Of a stretch of 64,000 bases of DNA, positions 9,500 through 19,600 are shown in pieces. A model generated the notes under the pieces. It was not told where the DNA came from, searched no databases, and saw nothing but the letters and a program-made list of their open reading frames with translations. Source of the stretch: Paraglaciecola sp. MB-3u-78 (GTDB taxonomy: Bacteria > Pseudomonadota > Gammaproteobacteria > Enterobacterales > Alteromonadaceae); NCBI RefSeq assembly GCF_002835935.1, contig NZ_PJCF01000015.1, positions 1 to 64,000 of the forward strand, in the 5' to 3' direction. The position numbers and the translations under genes were made by a program. Positions within the stretch are counted from its first letter, which is position 1, and every line of letters begins with the position of its first letter.

Positions 9500-10201
9500 T
9501 TAAATTATTTGGATTGCCAAGACTACATTTTGCTGATTAATCACTTGCCATTGAATGTTGAAGTCATACAAGGTCATGGCATAGGTTTTATCTGGATGAG
9601 TCACTTTGTGGTAGGCGGGACGAGGATCTTGGCTGAGCACTTCTCGAATAAGTGAACCTAGTGCAGGATAACGGGGTTCAAGTTGCTTCAATTGCGAATT
9701 GGCTTGTTCGGTAAAAGTGACGGTCATCAATTCAGGACTATGTTGCGCTATGCCTCCTGATGCTTGGGGAATACTATCTGCGTAAGGTACATAAGGTTTT
9801 ATATCTACAATAGGCGTGCCGTCTAATAAATCCATACCCTTAACGGTAAGGATAAGCTGGTTGTTTTGATAACTCACTGCCCCAAACTCAACCACAGACA
9901 TGCCTATACCGTTGGGTCTAAAAGTACTGCGTGTGGCAAATACGCCTAGCTTCTGGTTACCGCCTAGGCGGGGAGGGCGTACTAAGGGAGAATGGCCTTT
10001 ATCCGCAGTTTGGTGAAAATGAAACAGAAGCCATAGATGACTAAATTGCTCAATGCCTCGAAGATAGTTGGGATCGTTAAACCCCTCAAAAAAAGTAATG
10101 TTCCCTTCGGCACTTTTAGCTAAGCCAGGTTGACGAGGTATGGCAAATTTTTCTTTGTAAGGTGTACTAATTTTACCAATAGGCTGGGTATCAATGGTCA
10201 T
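9500..10201 (-). CDS. trmO: tRNA (N6-threonylcarbamoyladenosine(37)-N6)-methyltransferase TrmO
   Basis: 233 aa. TrmO (TsaA/YaeB) uses S-adenosylmethionine to methylate t6A at position 37 of certain tRNAs. Family signatures are present: PIGKISTPYKEKFAIPRQPGL at the N-terminus, GIEQFSHLWLLFHFH, RPPRLGG, GVFATRSTFRPNGIGMS and DLLDGTPIVDIKPYVPYAD, followed by the smaller C-terminal domain with DPRPAYH. Length matches the family. It lies between proS and the divergent serB. Cytoplasmic; no sign of damage. Confidence 0.93.
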   Translation of the reverse strand: MTIDTQPIGKISTPYKEKFAIPRQPGLAKSAEGNITFFEGFNDPNYLRGIEQFSHLWLLFHFHQTADKGHSPLVRPPRLGGNQKLGVFATRSTFRPNGIGMSVVEFGAVSYQNNQLILTVKGMDLLDGTPIVDIKPYVPYADSIPQASGGIAQHSPELMTVTFTEQANSQLKQLEPRYPALGSLIREVLSQDPRPAYHKVTHPDKTYAMTLYDFNIQWQVINQQNVVLAIQII

Positions 10202-10375
10202 AAACGAATAGTGCGTTGCTGCGAAAGAAGATTGAGTGATTGCATGGTTGCTGAAAATTACGGGTTATTCAACCGATAATTTATAACCAAACTAAAACAA
10301 GCATAAGGGCCTAATAGCATTCTGTTATGTCATTGGATACCATGCCTTTATATTGATTGATACGGTTACCCAATA

Positions 10376-11443
10376 GTGTTTGAAATAAAAATTACTGATA
10401 AAAATTTGATGTCCCATTTGTTTTTAAGTGACTTGGTTTGCCAACAGGGATTAAGAGACTTTACTTTGACTGATGGTACATTGTGCAGTGTGACTGCTTT
10501 GGCGGGTGCTCAAACACCAGCCTCTGTCTCCACTTCATTTACGGATCAAACAAACCTCAGTAAATTAGTGGTATTTACAGAAGGCCTTGAGTTGCAACAA
10601 TTAACGCAAGTGACTCAAGCGTTAGCCGATTACCTAGACATAGTCTTTTATCGAGTGATTAAAGTTGAAGGTGTCAGTGGGTTTGCTATTTGTGGGTACG
10701 TTGCCCTGAAGACCCAATGTCTTTTAAATAAACAATTAGAAAATGTAGCTACCCGTTTTAGTGTGGAGTTATGTTTGGTGGATAAAACCCCCTCATTGTC
10801 CGAACCGGGTTTGTTATTGATGGATATGGACAGCACTGTTATCGCCGTTGAATGTATTGATGAACTGGCTGAACTGGCGGGTGTTGGTGAACAAGTATCG
10901 GCAGTTACTGTACTTGCCATGCAAGGTAAATTGGACTTTGCACAGAGCTTACGTACCCGAGTTGCTTGTTTAGCGGACGCTAATGAATCCATTTTACAAC
11001 AAGTGCGAGACGCTTTACCTCTTATGCCCGGTGTGGCGAATTTGGTTAAGATATTAAAATCCTATGATTGGAAAGTTGCAATTGCCTCAGGTGGATTTAG
11101 TTACTTTGCTGATTATCTGCAAGTCAGGCTCAACCTTGATGCTGCCGTGGCCAATGATTTGACGATACAGGACAAAAAACTGACGGGCACAGTGCAAGGG
11201 GATATTGTGGATGCCAATGTCAAAGCGCAAACCCTTAAAAGCCTAGCCGAACAATGGTCTATTTCACCTAGTCAAACTATTGCTATGGGCGATGGGGCGA
11301 ATGACTTGGTCATGATGAACGCCGCAGCTTTGGGCGTAGCATTACATGCAAAACCTATAGTGCGTCAACAAGCGGATATTGCTATTCGCCGAGGTGATTT
11401 AGACACTTTGTTATGGGTGTTGGAAGCGGGCAGACCTAACTAA
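10376..11443 (+). CDS. serB: Phosphoserine phosphatase
   Basis: 355 aa. It hydrolyses phosphoserine to serine, the last step of serine synthesis. HAD-superfamily motifs: MDMDSTV with the nucleophile and acid aspartates at 150 and 152, AIASGGFSYF (motif II Ser), and GDGANDLVMM (motif IV). The approximately 140-residue N-terminal part is an ACT-like regulatory region typical of gammaproteobacterial SerB. The start is GTG at 10376; an internal ATG at 10406 is a weaker alternative because it would trim the N-terminal domain. Transcribed divergently from trmO and convergently with the PilZ gene. glyA, which interconverts serine and glycine, lies elsewhere in the window. Confidence 0.95.
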   Translation: MFEIKITDKNLMSHLFLSDLVCQQGLRDFTLTDGTLCSVTALAGAQTPASVSTSFTDQTNLSKLVVFTEGLELQQLTQVTQALADYLDIVFYRVIKVEGVSGFAICGYVALKTQCLLNKQLENVATRFSVELCLVDKTPSLSEPGLLLMDMDSTVIAVECIDELAELAGVGEQVSAVTVLAMQGKLDFAQSLRTRVACLADANESILQQVRDALPLMPGVANLVKILKSYDWKVAIASGGFSYFADYLQVRLNLDAAVANDLTIQDKKLTGTVQGDIVDANVKAQTLKSLAEQWSISPSQTIAMGDGANDLVMMNAAALGVALHAKPIVRQQADIAIRRGDLDTLLWVLEAGRPN

Positions 11444-11471
11444 AGATATTATTAGTGATTATCCGCTGTGT

Positions 11472-11511
11472 TTAAAGCCTAGCCTCTGGCTATATTTACA
11501 TTAGGCTTTAA
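11472..11511. terminator. Possible bidirectional terminator between serB and the PilZ gene
   Basis: A perfect 10-bp inverted repeat, TTAAAGCCTA (11472-11481) and TAGGCTTTAA (11502-11511), lies between the convergent serB and PilZ genes and overlaps the PilZ stop codon. It lacks a good T tract, so termination is only suggested. Confidence 0.35.
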
Positions 11512-14020
11512 GCAGTTGCTCAATCCCTACTTGTTTTATTTTATGGGTCGGGGGAGATTTGTGGTTCAGCTGTATTGCACTTTCAGCAAACTCAAAACGT
11601 CTTAATACTTCGTCAGTCACATCAATAATATCGCCCATTGCCGATACATTCCAAAGTTGTTCTTCCAATACTTTGGCTTTGTGCACAGCGTACACACTCA
11701 CGTAGTTGAGCTCTGATTGCATGGTCTCAAAGTCGGGTCTGCCGGTGCGTGCTAGAAACACTTTTACAGCAATAAATTGTCCATTTTGTAAAGCCTGAGT
11801 AATAAACTGCCTGCGTTGTTCTGGTTGCGTGAACTGTTCGGTAAAGTAGCTGTAGATCGCGTCGCCGATCACTTCTTTGCTGGGATCAAAGGCAATCAAC
11901 AATTCGCGCATTTCGGGGCGATCATTCGGTTTTATTTTTGCTAAAGTGTGGCTAATAAAATCGTGATGTATCTTGGCATTTCGATAAAGGGGGTATAAGT
12001 TGAATTGGCCAGGCTTAGCTTGGAAATGTAATAGCTGAGATAACCTGTTGTTGTCTGAAGAGGTTGCCACCGCATCGGGTACATAATCAACACCGTCTTT
12101 GCGTAAGAAGTATGCCACGTTAACCACGTTCTGAGCATATATGTTGCGTAGAGCTTCACCTATGCCTGCGACTTCTTCTTCGTCACGGTAGGCTCTGAGT
12201 TTTGAACGGTTTGATTTGATCAATGCTTCAAAAAAACGTCTGGCGGTATTGCTTTGTTCGGTGACAAAGTTTTGTAAATGCACCACATGACCGACTTTAG
12301 ATACATTTCTAACCACATAAGGTAAGTCTGACAACTCGAACTTTGAAGTGACCGATTGCAGTTGTGGAAAACTCAGAGTGATTTTGGCTGTATCGTTTTG
12401 ATGAAAAAATTTATCTAATTCTATTCTCAATCCTTGAGTTGAAATATCTTCAGTGTGCCCTTCAAGTACTACATCATCAATGCTGACTTGCACTGCAGTG
12501 CGCAGTAAAAAACGCGTCTCTCTGCGCTGATTAAAATACTTGAAACGATAAACAGTCACTAAAGCGGGTGGCTTATTTCGTGGATGACCAAATACTTTGA
12601 GTTCTGACAACTGCTCACGCTTTATTTTTAATGATTGATAATGCTCAGTACTGACATCGTCAGTTACATTGGTGAGTAAGGCGATATGGTTAATATTTTT
12701 CAATCGCGACATCAAACGTGGAGAGGGCTTTTGGTTTTGTCTTTTGACTTTGTCGTTAATCGAGTTGCCAATAGACAATGGGCGATAACTTTGTTCAGGG
12801 TCTACAGGGGTAAGCTGTAACTTGTAAATTCGCCAACTGGCTTTTCGCGACCCATAACCTAAAAATAAATGTTTCAAGTCAGGTTTGGCATCTAATTCAG
12901 CATGAGTGGCCGAGTAAAAATAGACCTTTTCATTCTTAATATGATTAAACACAAAAATGAACATTTCTTGCTGGCCTTTCGCAAGTGCAAGCCCCTTTTT
13001 TATACGTTCCTCAGTTAACAAATAACCAATTTTCAAGTCTTGAAATTCATTAGCCCAATACTGAATTTCTTCCCTGTTACAGTCGTTGGCTAAGGCATAC
13101 TTGGGAATATATTGATTTTCTACTTGTTCAATAAATACCGGGATTGAAGCAAAATTAGGAATGTAATACTGCTCGTAAGTTTTGTTTTGAATAGCGGTGA
13201 TTGTATTGTCTAAATTGACTTTGTAGCGACGTTTATTACCATGAATAAAACGTTCAAAAAATTTATCAAAAGAAGGGAAAGGAATATCAAACTGACGTTT
13301 AAGATTTAGCCTTTGGTCGTCTTTTGTGCGTTCAATGCTGCTAATAATATAGGCTACGCCTTGACGCTTATCGAGCAGATATTCTTTCTCTAAACCACGA
13401 AATTGCACAGTAAGACGTTCTTCAGGTTTGAACAAGTGTTCTTTGCTGGCTTTCACTTTTAGCCCCTTTACGGAGACATCGATAGTGGTGGCTTGAATAC
13501 TTTTATTCATTTCGGAAAACATTTCTATGTTTACCGAAAAATTCATTCTTTCTTCATCTCTCTGGGCAAAGGTTCCAAATTTAATCAGTGGAGCTTGGAA
13601 ACTTTCAGCTTTAGGTTTGACTTCTACTGTTTTGTTTTGTTTGGTTTTCGACTCTTTTTGTTCTTTTTTATACCTAACCCGAAAGTTATTTTCAGTATTC
13701 GTAACCGCTTCATAAACACCAATGGTGTATTCGCCAAAAATACGGACTTGGCGTTCAAAGGTTTCGATGGCAAGTTCATCTAAATAATGCTGTTTGCCTT
13801 GATGCTCATACAGCCTGCATTTACCATCCACTAAACCCCGTAAGTCAATCAAACGGATACATGGGCGAGCTAGGCGCATCAATTCCATTTTTAACAAAAA
13901 ACGTTTTTGCTTTGAAATTGCTGAAGCAACCTGATTCAATATCTGATTAAACTCAGGCTCGTTGATCATAGGCTTAAGTTCTTCAATGATGTCGTGGTAT
14001 TCTTCTAAATCTTGGCTCAT
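11501..14020 (-). CDS. Large protein with two PilZ domains (predicted c-di-GMP receptor)
   Basis: 839 aa. Two PilZ signatures are visible: R-DEE-R near residue 155 followed by DVSVKG near 180, and R-RET-R near 500 followed by DISTQG near 525. Both fit the RxxxR and (D/N)xSxxG motifs that hold cyclic di-GMP. The first 130 residues are a charged helical region (EEYHDIIEELKPMI..), and the C-terminal 250 residues are of unknown fold. No signal peptide or TM segment, so cytoplasmic. Similar long PilZ proteins beside radA are, from memory, found in Shewanella and alteromonads. The output process (motility, surface attachment) is inferred. It is divergent from radA. Confidence 0.85.
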   Translation of the reverse strand: MSQDLEEYHDIIEELKPMINEPEFNQILNQVASAISKQKRFLLKMELMRLARPCIRLIDLRGLVDGKCRLYEHQGKQHYLDELAIETFERQVRIFGEYTIGVYEAVTNTENNFRVRYKKEQKESKTKQNKTVEVKPKAESFQAPLIKFGTFAQRDEERMNFSVNIEMFSEMNKSIQATTIDVSVKGLKVKASKEHLFKPEERLTVQFRGLEKEYLLDKRQGVAYIISSIERTKDDQRLNLKRQFDIPFPSFDKFFERFIHGNKRRYKVNLDNTITAIQNKTYEQYYIPNFASIPVFIEQVENQYIPKYALANDCNREEIQYWANEFQDLKIGYLLTEERIKKGLALAKGQQEMFIFVFNHIKNEKVYFYSATHAELDAKPDLKHLFLGYGSRKASWRIYKLQLTPVDPEQSYRPLSIGNSINDKVKRQNQKPSPRLMSRLKNINHIALLTNVTDDVSTEHYQSLKIKREQLSELKVFGHPRNKPPALVTVYRFKYFNQRRETRFLLRTAVQVSIDDVVLEGHTEDISTQGLRIELDKFFHQNDTAKITLSFPQLQSVTSKFELSDLPYVVRNVSKVGHVVHLQNFVTEQSNTARRFFEALIKSNRSKLRAYRDEEEVAGIGEALRNIYAQNVVNVAYFLRKDGVDYVPDAVATSSDNNRLSQLLHFQAKPGQFNLYPLYRNAKIHHDFISHTLAKIKPNDRPEMRELLIAFDPSKEVIGDAIYSYFTEQFTQPEQRRQFITQALQNGQFIAVKVFLARTGRPDFETMQSELNYVSVYAVHKAKVLEEQLWNVSAMGDIIDVTDEVLRRFEFAESAIQLNHKSPPTHKIKQVGIEQLLKA

Positions 14021-14192
14021 GAATTCAGGGTAAACTCATTATTAATGTTATGGGGCTTAGCAATTGATGTAATACTTATCGGCAATATCGCTAAAACTAT
14101 GATTTTAAGGACATATTGCCCTGACATAACATACGACAATCACCTAGTGAATATCAATTCAAAATTCAAAACAATAAAAGATAATTATCGAT

Positions 14193-15557
14193 ATGGCTAA
14201 ACGCAAAACTGCTTATGTATGCTCTGATTGTGGGGCTGAATATCCTCGTTGGCAAGGACAATGTAACGATTGTAACACTTGGAACACTATCACAGAATTT
14301 GTAGTCTCTTCTGCTATCAGCCCAAGTGGCCGGAATACAGGTGGCTATTCAGGTCAAACTAAAGCCAAAATTGAGTCCTTAGCAAGCATCGATTTGCAAG
14401 CACTACCTAGATTTGAATCTGGTTATAAAGAGCTGGATCGGGTTTTGGGTGGAGGCATTGTACCGGGGTCAGCTATATTGATAGGCGGCTCCCCGGGTGC
14501 AGGTAAAAGTACATTGTTATTGCAGGTCATGTGTCAAATGGCCAGTAACAAAAACGCACTATATGTTACGGGTGAAGAATCTTTGCAACAAGTTGCTATG
14601 CGGGCACAACGCCTTGGCTTGGCCAAAGACAAACTAAAATTGCTGGCCGAAACCAATATTGAAGTGATTTGTGATCTCGCTTTACAGCATAAGCCTGAAC
14701 TCATGGTGATTGACTCCATTCAAGTGATGCAAGTACCTGATGTGCACTCGGCTCCAGGCAGTGTTTCACAAGTGCGCGAAAGTGCCGCTTATTTAACACG
14801 GTTTGCTAAACAGCATCATATCGCTATGTTTTTAGTCGGTCATGTGACCAAAGATGGCAGTTTGGCAGGCCCCAAAGTGTTAGAACATTGTATTGATTGT
14901 TCAATGATGCTTGAAGGTGAAAGTGATAGCAGATACCGCACTCTAAGGAGTCAAAAAAACCGGTTTGGCGCTGTGAATGAGCTAGGTGTTTTTGCCATGA
15001 CCGAAAAAGGTTTAAGAGAAGTGAAGAATCCCTCAGCTATTTTTCTGAGTCGAGACGATCAGCAATCTCCCGGTAGCATCGTCATGGTGGTGTGGGAGGG
15101 GACTCGGCCACTGTTAGTGGAAATTCAAGCTTTAGTGGATTATTCACAAATGGCTAACCCAAGACGGGTTGCCATAGGGCTGGACCAAAACCGTTTGGCA
15201 ATGTTATTGGCGGTGTTACACCGACATGGCAATGTACAAATGAACGATCAAGATGTGTTTGCGAATGTCGTAGGTGGGGTAAAAGTGAATGAAACCAGCG
15301 CTGATTTAGCCTTGTTGTTATCCATAGTATCTAGTTTTCAAAATAAAGTCTTAGACAAAGAACTGATCGCATTTGGGGAAGTCGGCCTCGCGGGTGAAAT
15401 TAGACCTGTACCTAACGGCTCAGAAAGAATTAGCGAAGCGGTTAAACATGGATTTAAACGCGCTATCGTCCCTAAAGCTAATGTGCCGAAACAGCCTGTG
15501 GCAGGTATCGATATTGTTGGGGTGTCGAGATTATCAGAAGCTCTTGAAGCTATATGA
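14193..15557 (+). CDS. radA: DNA repair protein RadA
   Basis: 454 aa. RadA is a RecA-like ATPase/helicase that promotes branch migration during recombination repair. Visible parts: N-terminal C4 zinc finger (Cys10, Cys13, Cys24, Cys27); Walker A GGSPGAGKST near residue 95; the RadA-specific KNRFG motif near 255; and a C-terminal Lon-protease-like domain that starts around 290 (ALVDYSQMANPRRVAIGLDQNR). Start ATG at 14193. Complete and normal in length. It is followed at once by a methyltransferase frame. Confidence 0.96.
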   Translation: MAKRKTAYVCSDCGAEYPRWQGQCNDCNTWNTITEFVVSSAISPSGRNTGGYSGQTKAKIESLASIDLQALPRFESGYKELDRVLGGGIVPGSAILIGGSPGAGKSTLLLQVMCQMASNKNALYVTGEESLQQVAMRAQRLGLAKDKLKLLAETNIEVICDLALQHKPELMVIDSIQVMQVPDVHSAPGSVSQVRESAAYLTRFAKQHHIAMFLVGHVTKDGSLAGPKVLEHCIDCSMMLEGESDSRYRTLRSQKNRFGAVNELGVFAMTEKGLREVKNPSAIFLSRDDQQSPGSIVMVVWEGTRPLLVEIQALVDYSQMANPRRVAIGLDQNRLAMLLAVLHRHGNVQMNDQDVFANVVGGVKVNETSADLALLLSIVSSFQNKVLDKELIAFGEVGLAGEIRPVPNGSERISEAVKHGFKRAIVPKANVPKQPVAGIDIVGVSRLSEALEAI

Positions 15558-15707
15558 TTATTTATTGAAGCTCATTATAGGTCGTAATATAACCACACCA
15601 TTGTCTGGCATTGACTCTGGGCTTGTGGCTTTCAAAAGGGGGCGTTTCAAATCAAAAATCTTATTGCAACTTCATCATATTGGTTTACCCGATCCCAAGT
15701 TCGGCGA

Positions 15708-16337
15708 ATGGCTCGCTACACCGGTGGGGTTATTAATACAGGTCGCCCCTTTTCCTATTATCGTAAAGTCTTTTTTAATAATCATAGCAAAAGTTCTATC
15801 TTGGCAAATTTGCAAGGCAAGAAATTGCTAGATATTGGGTGTGGATATACCCCTTATTCTGCGGATTCTATGTTTAGGGCTTGTTTTGATGGGGGTATTG
15901 AGTTTTATGGCATTGATCCCATTATTGAAGAAAATATCACGTTCAAAGCGCGTGACTCGATTTTTACACGCTTAACGGGTGGCTCTGGACGATTTGACTC
16001 CAATGCGCCGGGAGTGGAACGGGCGATTTCTGCCATGGCAGATGACCTGCCATTTGGCGATAATGAAGTTGACACGATCTTGAGCTGTTGGTTGATCTTT
16101 ATTTGGATTAACAAAGAACAGGAGTTGTTAAAAATATTTACAGAGTTTCATCGAATTCTTAAAGTCGGCGGTAATATAAATCTTTACCCCTTACCAGATT
16201 GGAATAGTTTTCGATTCAAAAACCGAGAGTTGAAATCGTTACTAAATAAGTTTGACTTCACCCAGCAGTTTATCTTTGAGCCTTTTAATTTCCAGTACCC
16301 GCCTACAAACCGATTAACATTCACAAAAAATTGTTAG
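15708..16337 (+). CDS. SAM-dependent methyltransferase, 5' end uncertain
   Basis: At least 209 aa. The class I SAM-binding motif is KKLLDIGCGYTPYS near residues 39-52, with later FYGIDPI (acidic residue after the second strand), ADDLPFGDNEVDTILSCW (motif IV region) and HRILKVGGNINLYPLP. The frame stays open upstream to about 15615 without an ATG (it reads SSYWFTRSQVRRMARYTGG), and this upstream part looks protein-like, so the 5' end may be lost or the gene may start at a rare codon. The substrate is unknown. It lies 150 bp after radA on the same strand. Possibly a decaying gene. Confidence 0.6.
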   Translation: MARYTGGVINTGRPFSYYRKVFFNNHSKSSILANLQGKKLLDIGCGYTPYSADSMFRACFDGGIEFYGIDPIIEENITFKARDSIFTRLTGGSGRFDSNAPGVERAISAMADDLPFGDNEVDTILSCWLIFIWINKEQELLKIFTEFHRILKVGGNINLYPLPDWNSFRFKNRELKSLLNKFDFTQQFIFEPFNFQYPPTNRLTFTKNC

Positions 16338-16545
16338 TCGATAAATATATACCCTAATCTGTGAGGGAAACTAAAGACGTCACGCCTATACGTTTTTCCT
16401 TATTGCGCAGAAAACAGCCGGCTAAATTAGGATAATTCCGTAGATAATCCATGCTATTCAATCAAATATTTAGAATTATTTGACAACATTTACAATGGGT
16501 ATACATGTCAATGCTTCCTAACTGGATACAAGGTGTCATTAAAAA
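16338..16545. other. Short gap between the methyltransferase and the nuclease terminator
   Basis: About 200 bp with no gene seen, between two convergent transcription units. Confidence 0.4.
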
Positions 16546-16578
16546 AAAGCCAGTTAGAATTAAATTCTATCTGGCTTT
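16546..16578. terminator. Bidirectional terminator
   Basis: AAAGCCAGTTAGAAT / ATTCTATCTGGCTTT imperfect long stem with an A tract on the left and GGTTTTTT on the right. It lies downstream of the minus-strand exported nuclease (stop at 16612) and of the plus-strand methyltransferase, so it can serve both. Confidence 0.85.
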
Positions 16579-16611
16579 GGTTTTTTCGAAGTAAATCAAC
16601 TCATGGTAAAA

Positions 16612-19600
16612 CTATGAGTTGAACTTAGTCTTTCTATTGCGAATATGTAACATTGATAACAGCAATAAGCTTAACCAAGCCATTGAACCACCACTTTCGT
16701 TATTTTCCACTACAACATTGTAAGTTGTGGTCACCGTAGATAAACCGTCAGATACAGTCAACTGGAATCTAATCGGTATGTCATCACTTACCTGAGGAGC
16801 TCGAAAACTCAAGGTGGCTGCTGAAGTGTCAAAAGAGATCAACTCAGATGTCAACTGCACCCATTGGTAGGTTAATTGATCGTTGTCAAAATCACTAGAT
16901 CCAGACGCATCAATAGTCACCATAGCACCTTCACTCACAACGGCATCACCTGTGATATTAATTTCAGGTGGGGTATTTGGCATACAGATTGAGCCAAATA
17001 TGGTATCTACCCACTCAGGATAATCGATAAACGGATTTCGATTGCCTTGATACTCGTAGACTACATCATTGCGTTGAGTTTCTGCTGCAGAGACTACATC
17101 AATTAAATGCCAATCATACAAAGTACATAATTTACCAAATTCAGGTGAGCCGGTATCTGTGCCAATATTGTCAACTAAGATTAAATCAGGGGTATCTTCG
17201 GTTGAAGCACCTGCATAACGTACGTCCATATAGAACATCATACGCGCTACGTCACCTTTTACCTCATCACGAGGTTCAAACGTACGATTGGCTGAATCTA
17301 CAGAGTTAAGTGGAGATTCCGCTACTGGGATACCACCTGCCTCAAAGTCATAGTTACTGCGGGTAGAATTCACTGATGCATCTGCAGGACGTAAATGGTG
17401 AGCATCGGTATAGCCAAGTTGAGATTGATTTGGGAAACCATGACTTTTTGACCAAACATGTTCACGGTTCCACGCATCAGGATCTGAAGATTGGGCACCA
17501 CTGCCATTTGAAAACTTAGGCAGGGAATCACCTCTATAAAGCGTGATAATATTATCTGAATTATCTGGATCTTCATCTGAAAAGGTCAATACACTCCATA
17601 CTTCACCATAACTAAGTTGTGTGTGATTAGTAGAGATAATAGTATTCACTTCATTTCTAAGATCAGCGGGGTCAGCGGCAAGCGCGACTGCATAATAATC
17701 AGAAGCGATAAAGGTTGTCGCATCGGCTATTTTAGTTATATCTGGGCAATTCAAGCAAAGACCTGTTTGTGGCACGATTCCTTCGCCTTCAAGTGGAAGA
17801 GGTTCGTTACCAGTACAAGCCGTTTCACCAGGGCAACCTAAGCCGTCAGACGTATCTTTATCAAACACTACCCATTCGTTAGGTGTGTTAGGAAAGACAT
17901 CGTCAACGATAATATCACCAGTAGTAACCGTACTTAGGCGCCGAAGAGTCTTATTCGCCGTGCTAAAATTCGCATCATTAGGATCAGTCCACTCACTTCC
18001 TGGATCTTCACCAATGCGGCCTAAACTATCAACAATGGTGCCATTGACCGTTAATACCAAAGCATCATCACCATTAATGAAAGTGACATTTGAGGCAATT
18101 CCTTGAGGCGCTAATTTTTTAAATACTTCGTCTGCACCGCTGTTGAAGATAACGATACTAGAATTAGGTACCAAAATGCCGATCAAGTTTTCGCTATTAC
18201 TAGCATCGGTATTGCCATTATTAAAGGCTTCTAGTCGATAACCTGCGGTAAATAAATCTACGCTTTCAGTACCAAGGTTAGATATTTCAAACGCTTTATT
18301 GTTGCTACCACCTTCAATATATTCAGTAATTAATACGTTTGCGTTAACCGGGTTGCCGCCGCCAGTATTATCATTTGTACATACACCTTCACCAGGACAA
18401 CCTAAGCCATCAGAGGTGTCTTGATCAAATGTTAGCCATTCGTTGCTTGCGCCACCAGGAAAACCATCGTCAATAACAGTATCACCAGTCGTTACCGAAC
18501 TTAGACGGCGAAGTGTTTTATTCGCTGTGCTGAAATCAGCATCATTTGCATCAGTCCAAGCACTACCTGGATCTTCGCCAACACGACCAAAACTATCTAC
18601 TACAATGCCTGCTTTAGTGAGTACAAGTGCATCATCACCGTTGAAAAAAGTAACCTGTGAAGAAATCCCATTAGGGGCATCAAAAACAAATTCTGGATCT
18701 GCACTAGCGTTGTATATGACTAAAGAAGCATTCGGCGCTAACGTGCCAATTAATAACTCGGTATTGCCTTCATCAACACTGCCATTGCTATAAAGTGCAA
18801 GTTTGTACTCGCCAGCACCCAGGTCAACATCTGTTGAACCTAAGTTAGTGATTTCAACTGCTTTATTGCTACTGCCTCCTTCAATATATTCGGTAATTAA
18901 TACTATTTGGGCAACAGGGTCTCCGCCGCCAGTATTATCATCTGAACAGGCAACTTCACCTGCGCAACCTAAGCCATCAGCTGTGTCTCGATCAAACGTT
19001 AACCATTCGTTGCTTGCACCAGGAAAAGCATCGTCAACAACAGTATCACCAGTCGTTACAGAACTTAGACGGCGCAGTGTTTTATTTGCTGTGCTGAAAT
19101 CAGCGTCATTTGCATCAGTCCAAGCACTGCCTGGATCTTCGCCAACGCGGCCAAAACTATCCACCACTACGTCTGCTTTTGTGAGAACAATTGCATCATC
19201 ACCATTAAAGAAAGTCACGGTTGAGGCAACCCCATTAGGGGCATCAAAAATAAATTCAGGATCAGCACCTGAGTTGTAAATCACCAAAGAAGCATTTGGC
19301 GCTAACGTGCCAGTCAACAACTCTGTATTGCCTTCATCAACACTACCATTACTATAAAGTGCAAGTTTGTATGCGCCAGCACCCAAATCAACGTCTGTTG
19401 AACTTATGTTGGTGATTTCAATTGCTTTATTACTACCGCCACCTTCAATATATTCAGTAATTAAGATGGATGCTGCAGCAGGGTCGCCGCCAGTATTATC
19501 ATTTGAACACAGCGTTTCACCGCTACAACCCAAACCATCTGCGGTGTTTGAATCAAACGTCAGCCATTCGATGCTGGTGCCAGGAAAAGCATCGTCAGAA

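Noticed and set aside
15373-15831. 152-codon plus-strand frame overlapping the end of radA
   Set aside because: It overlaps radA in another frame, has no recognisable motif, and its 3' part overlaps the better-supported methyltransferase frame.
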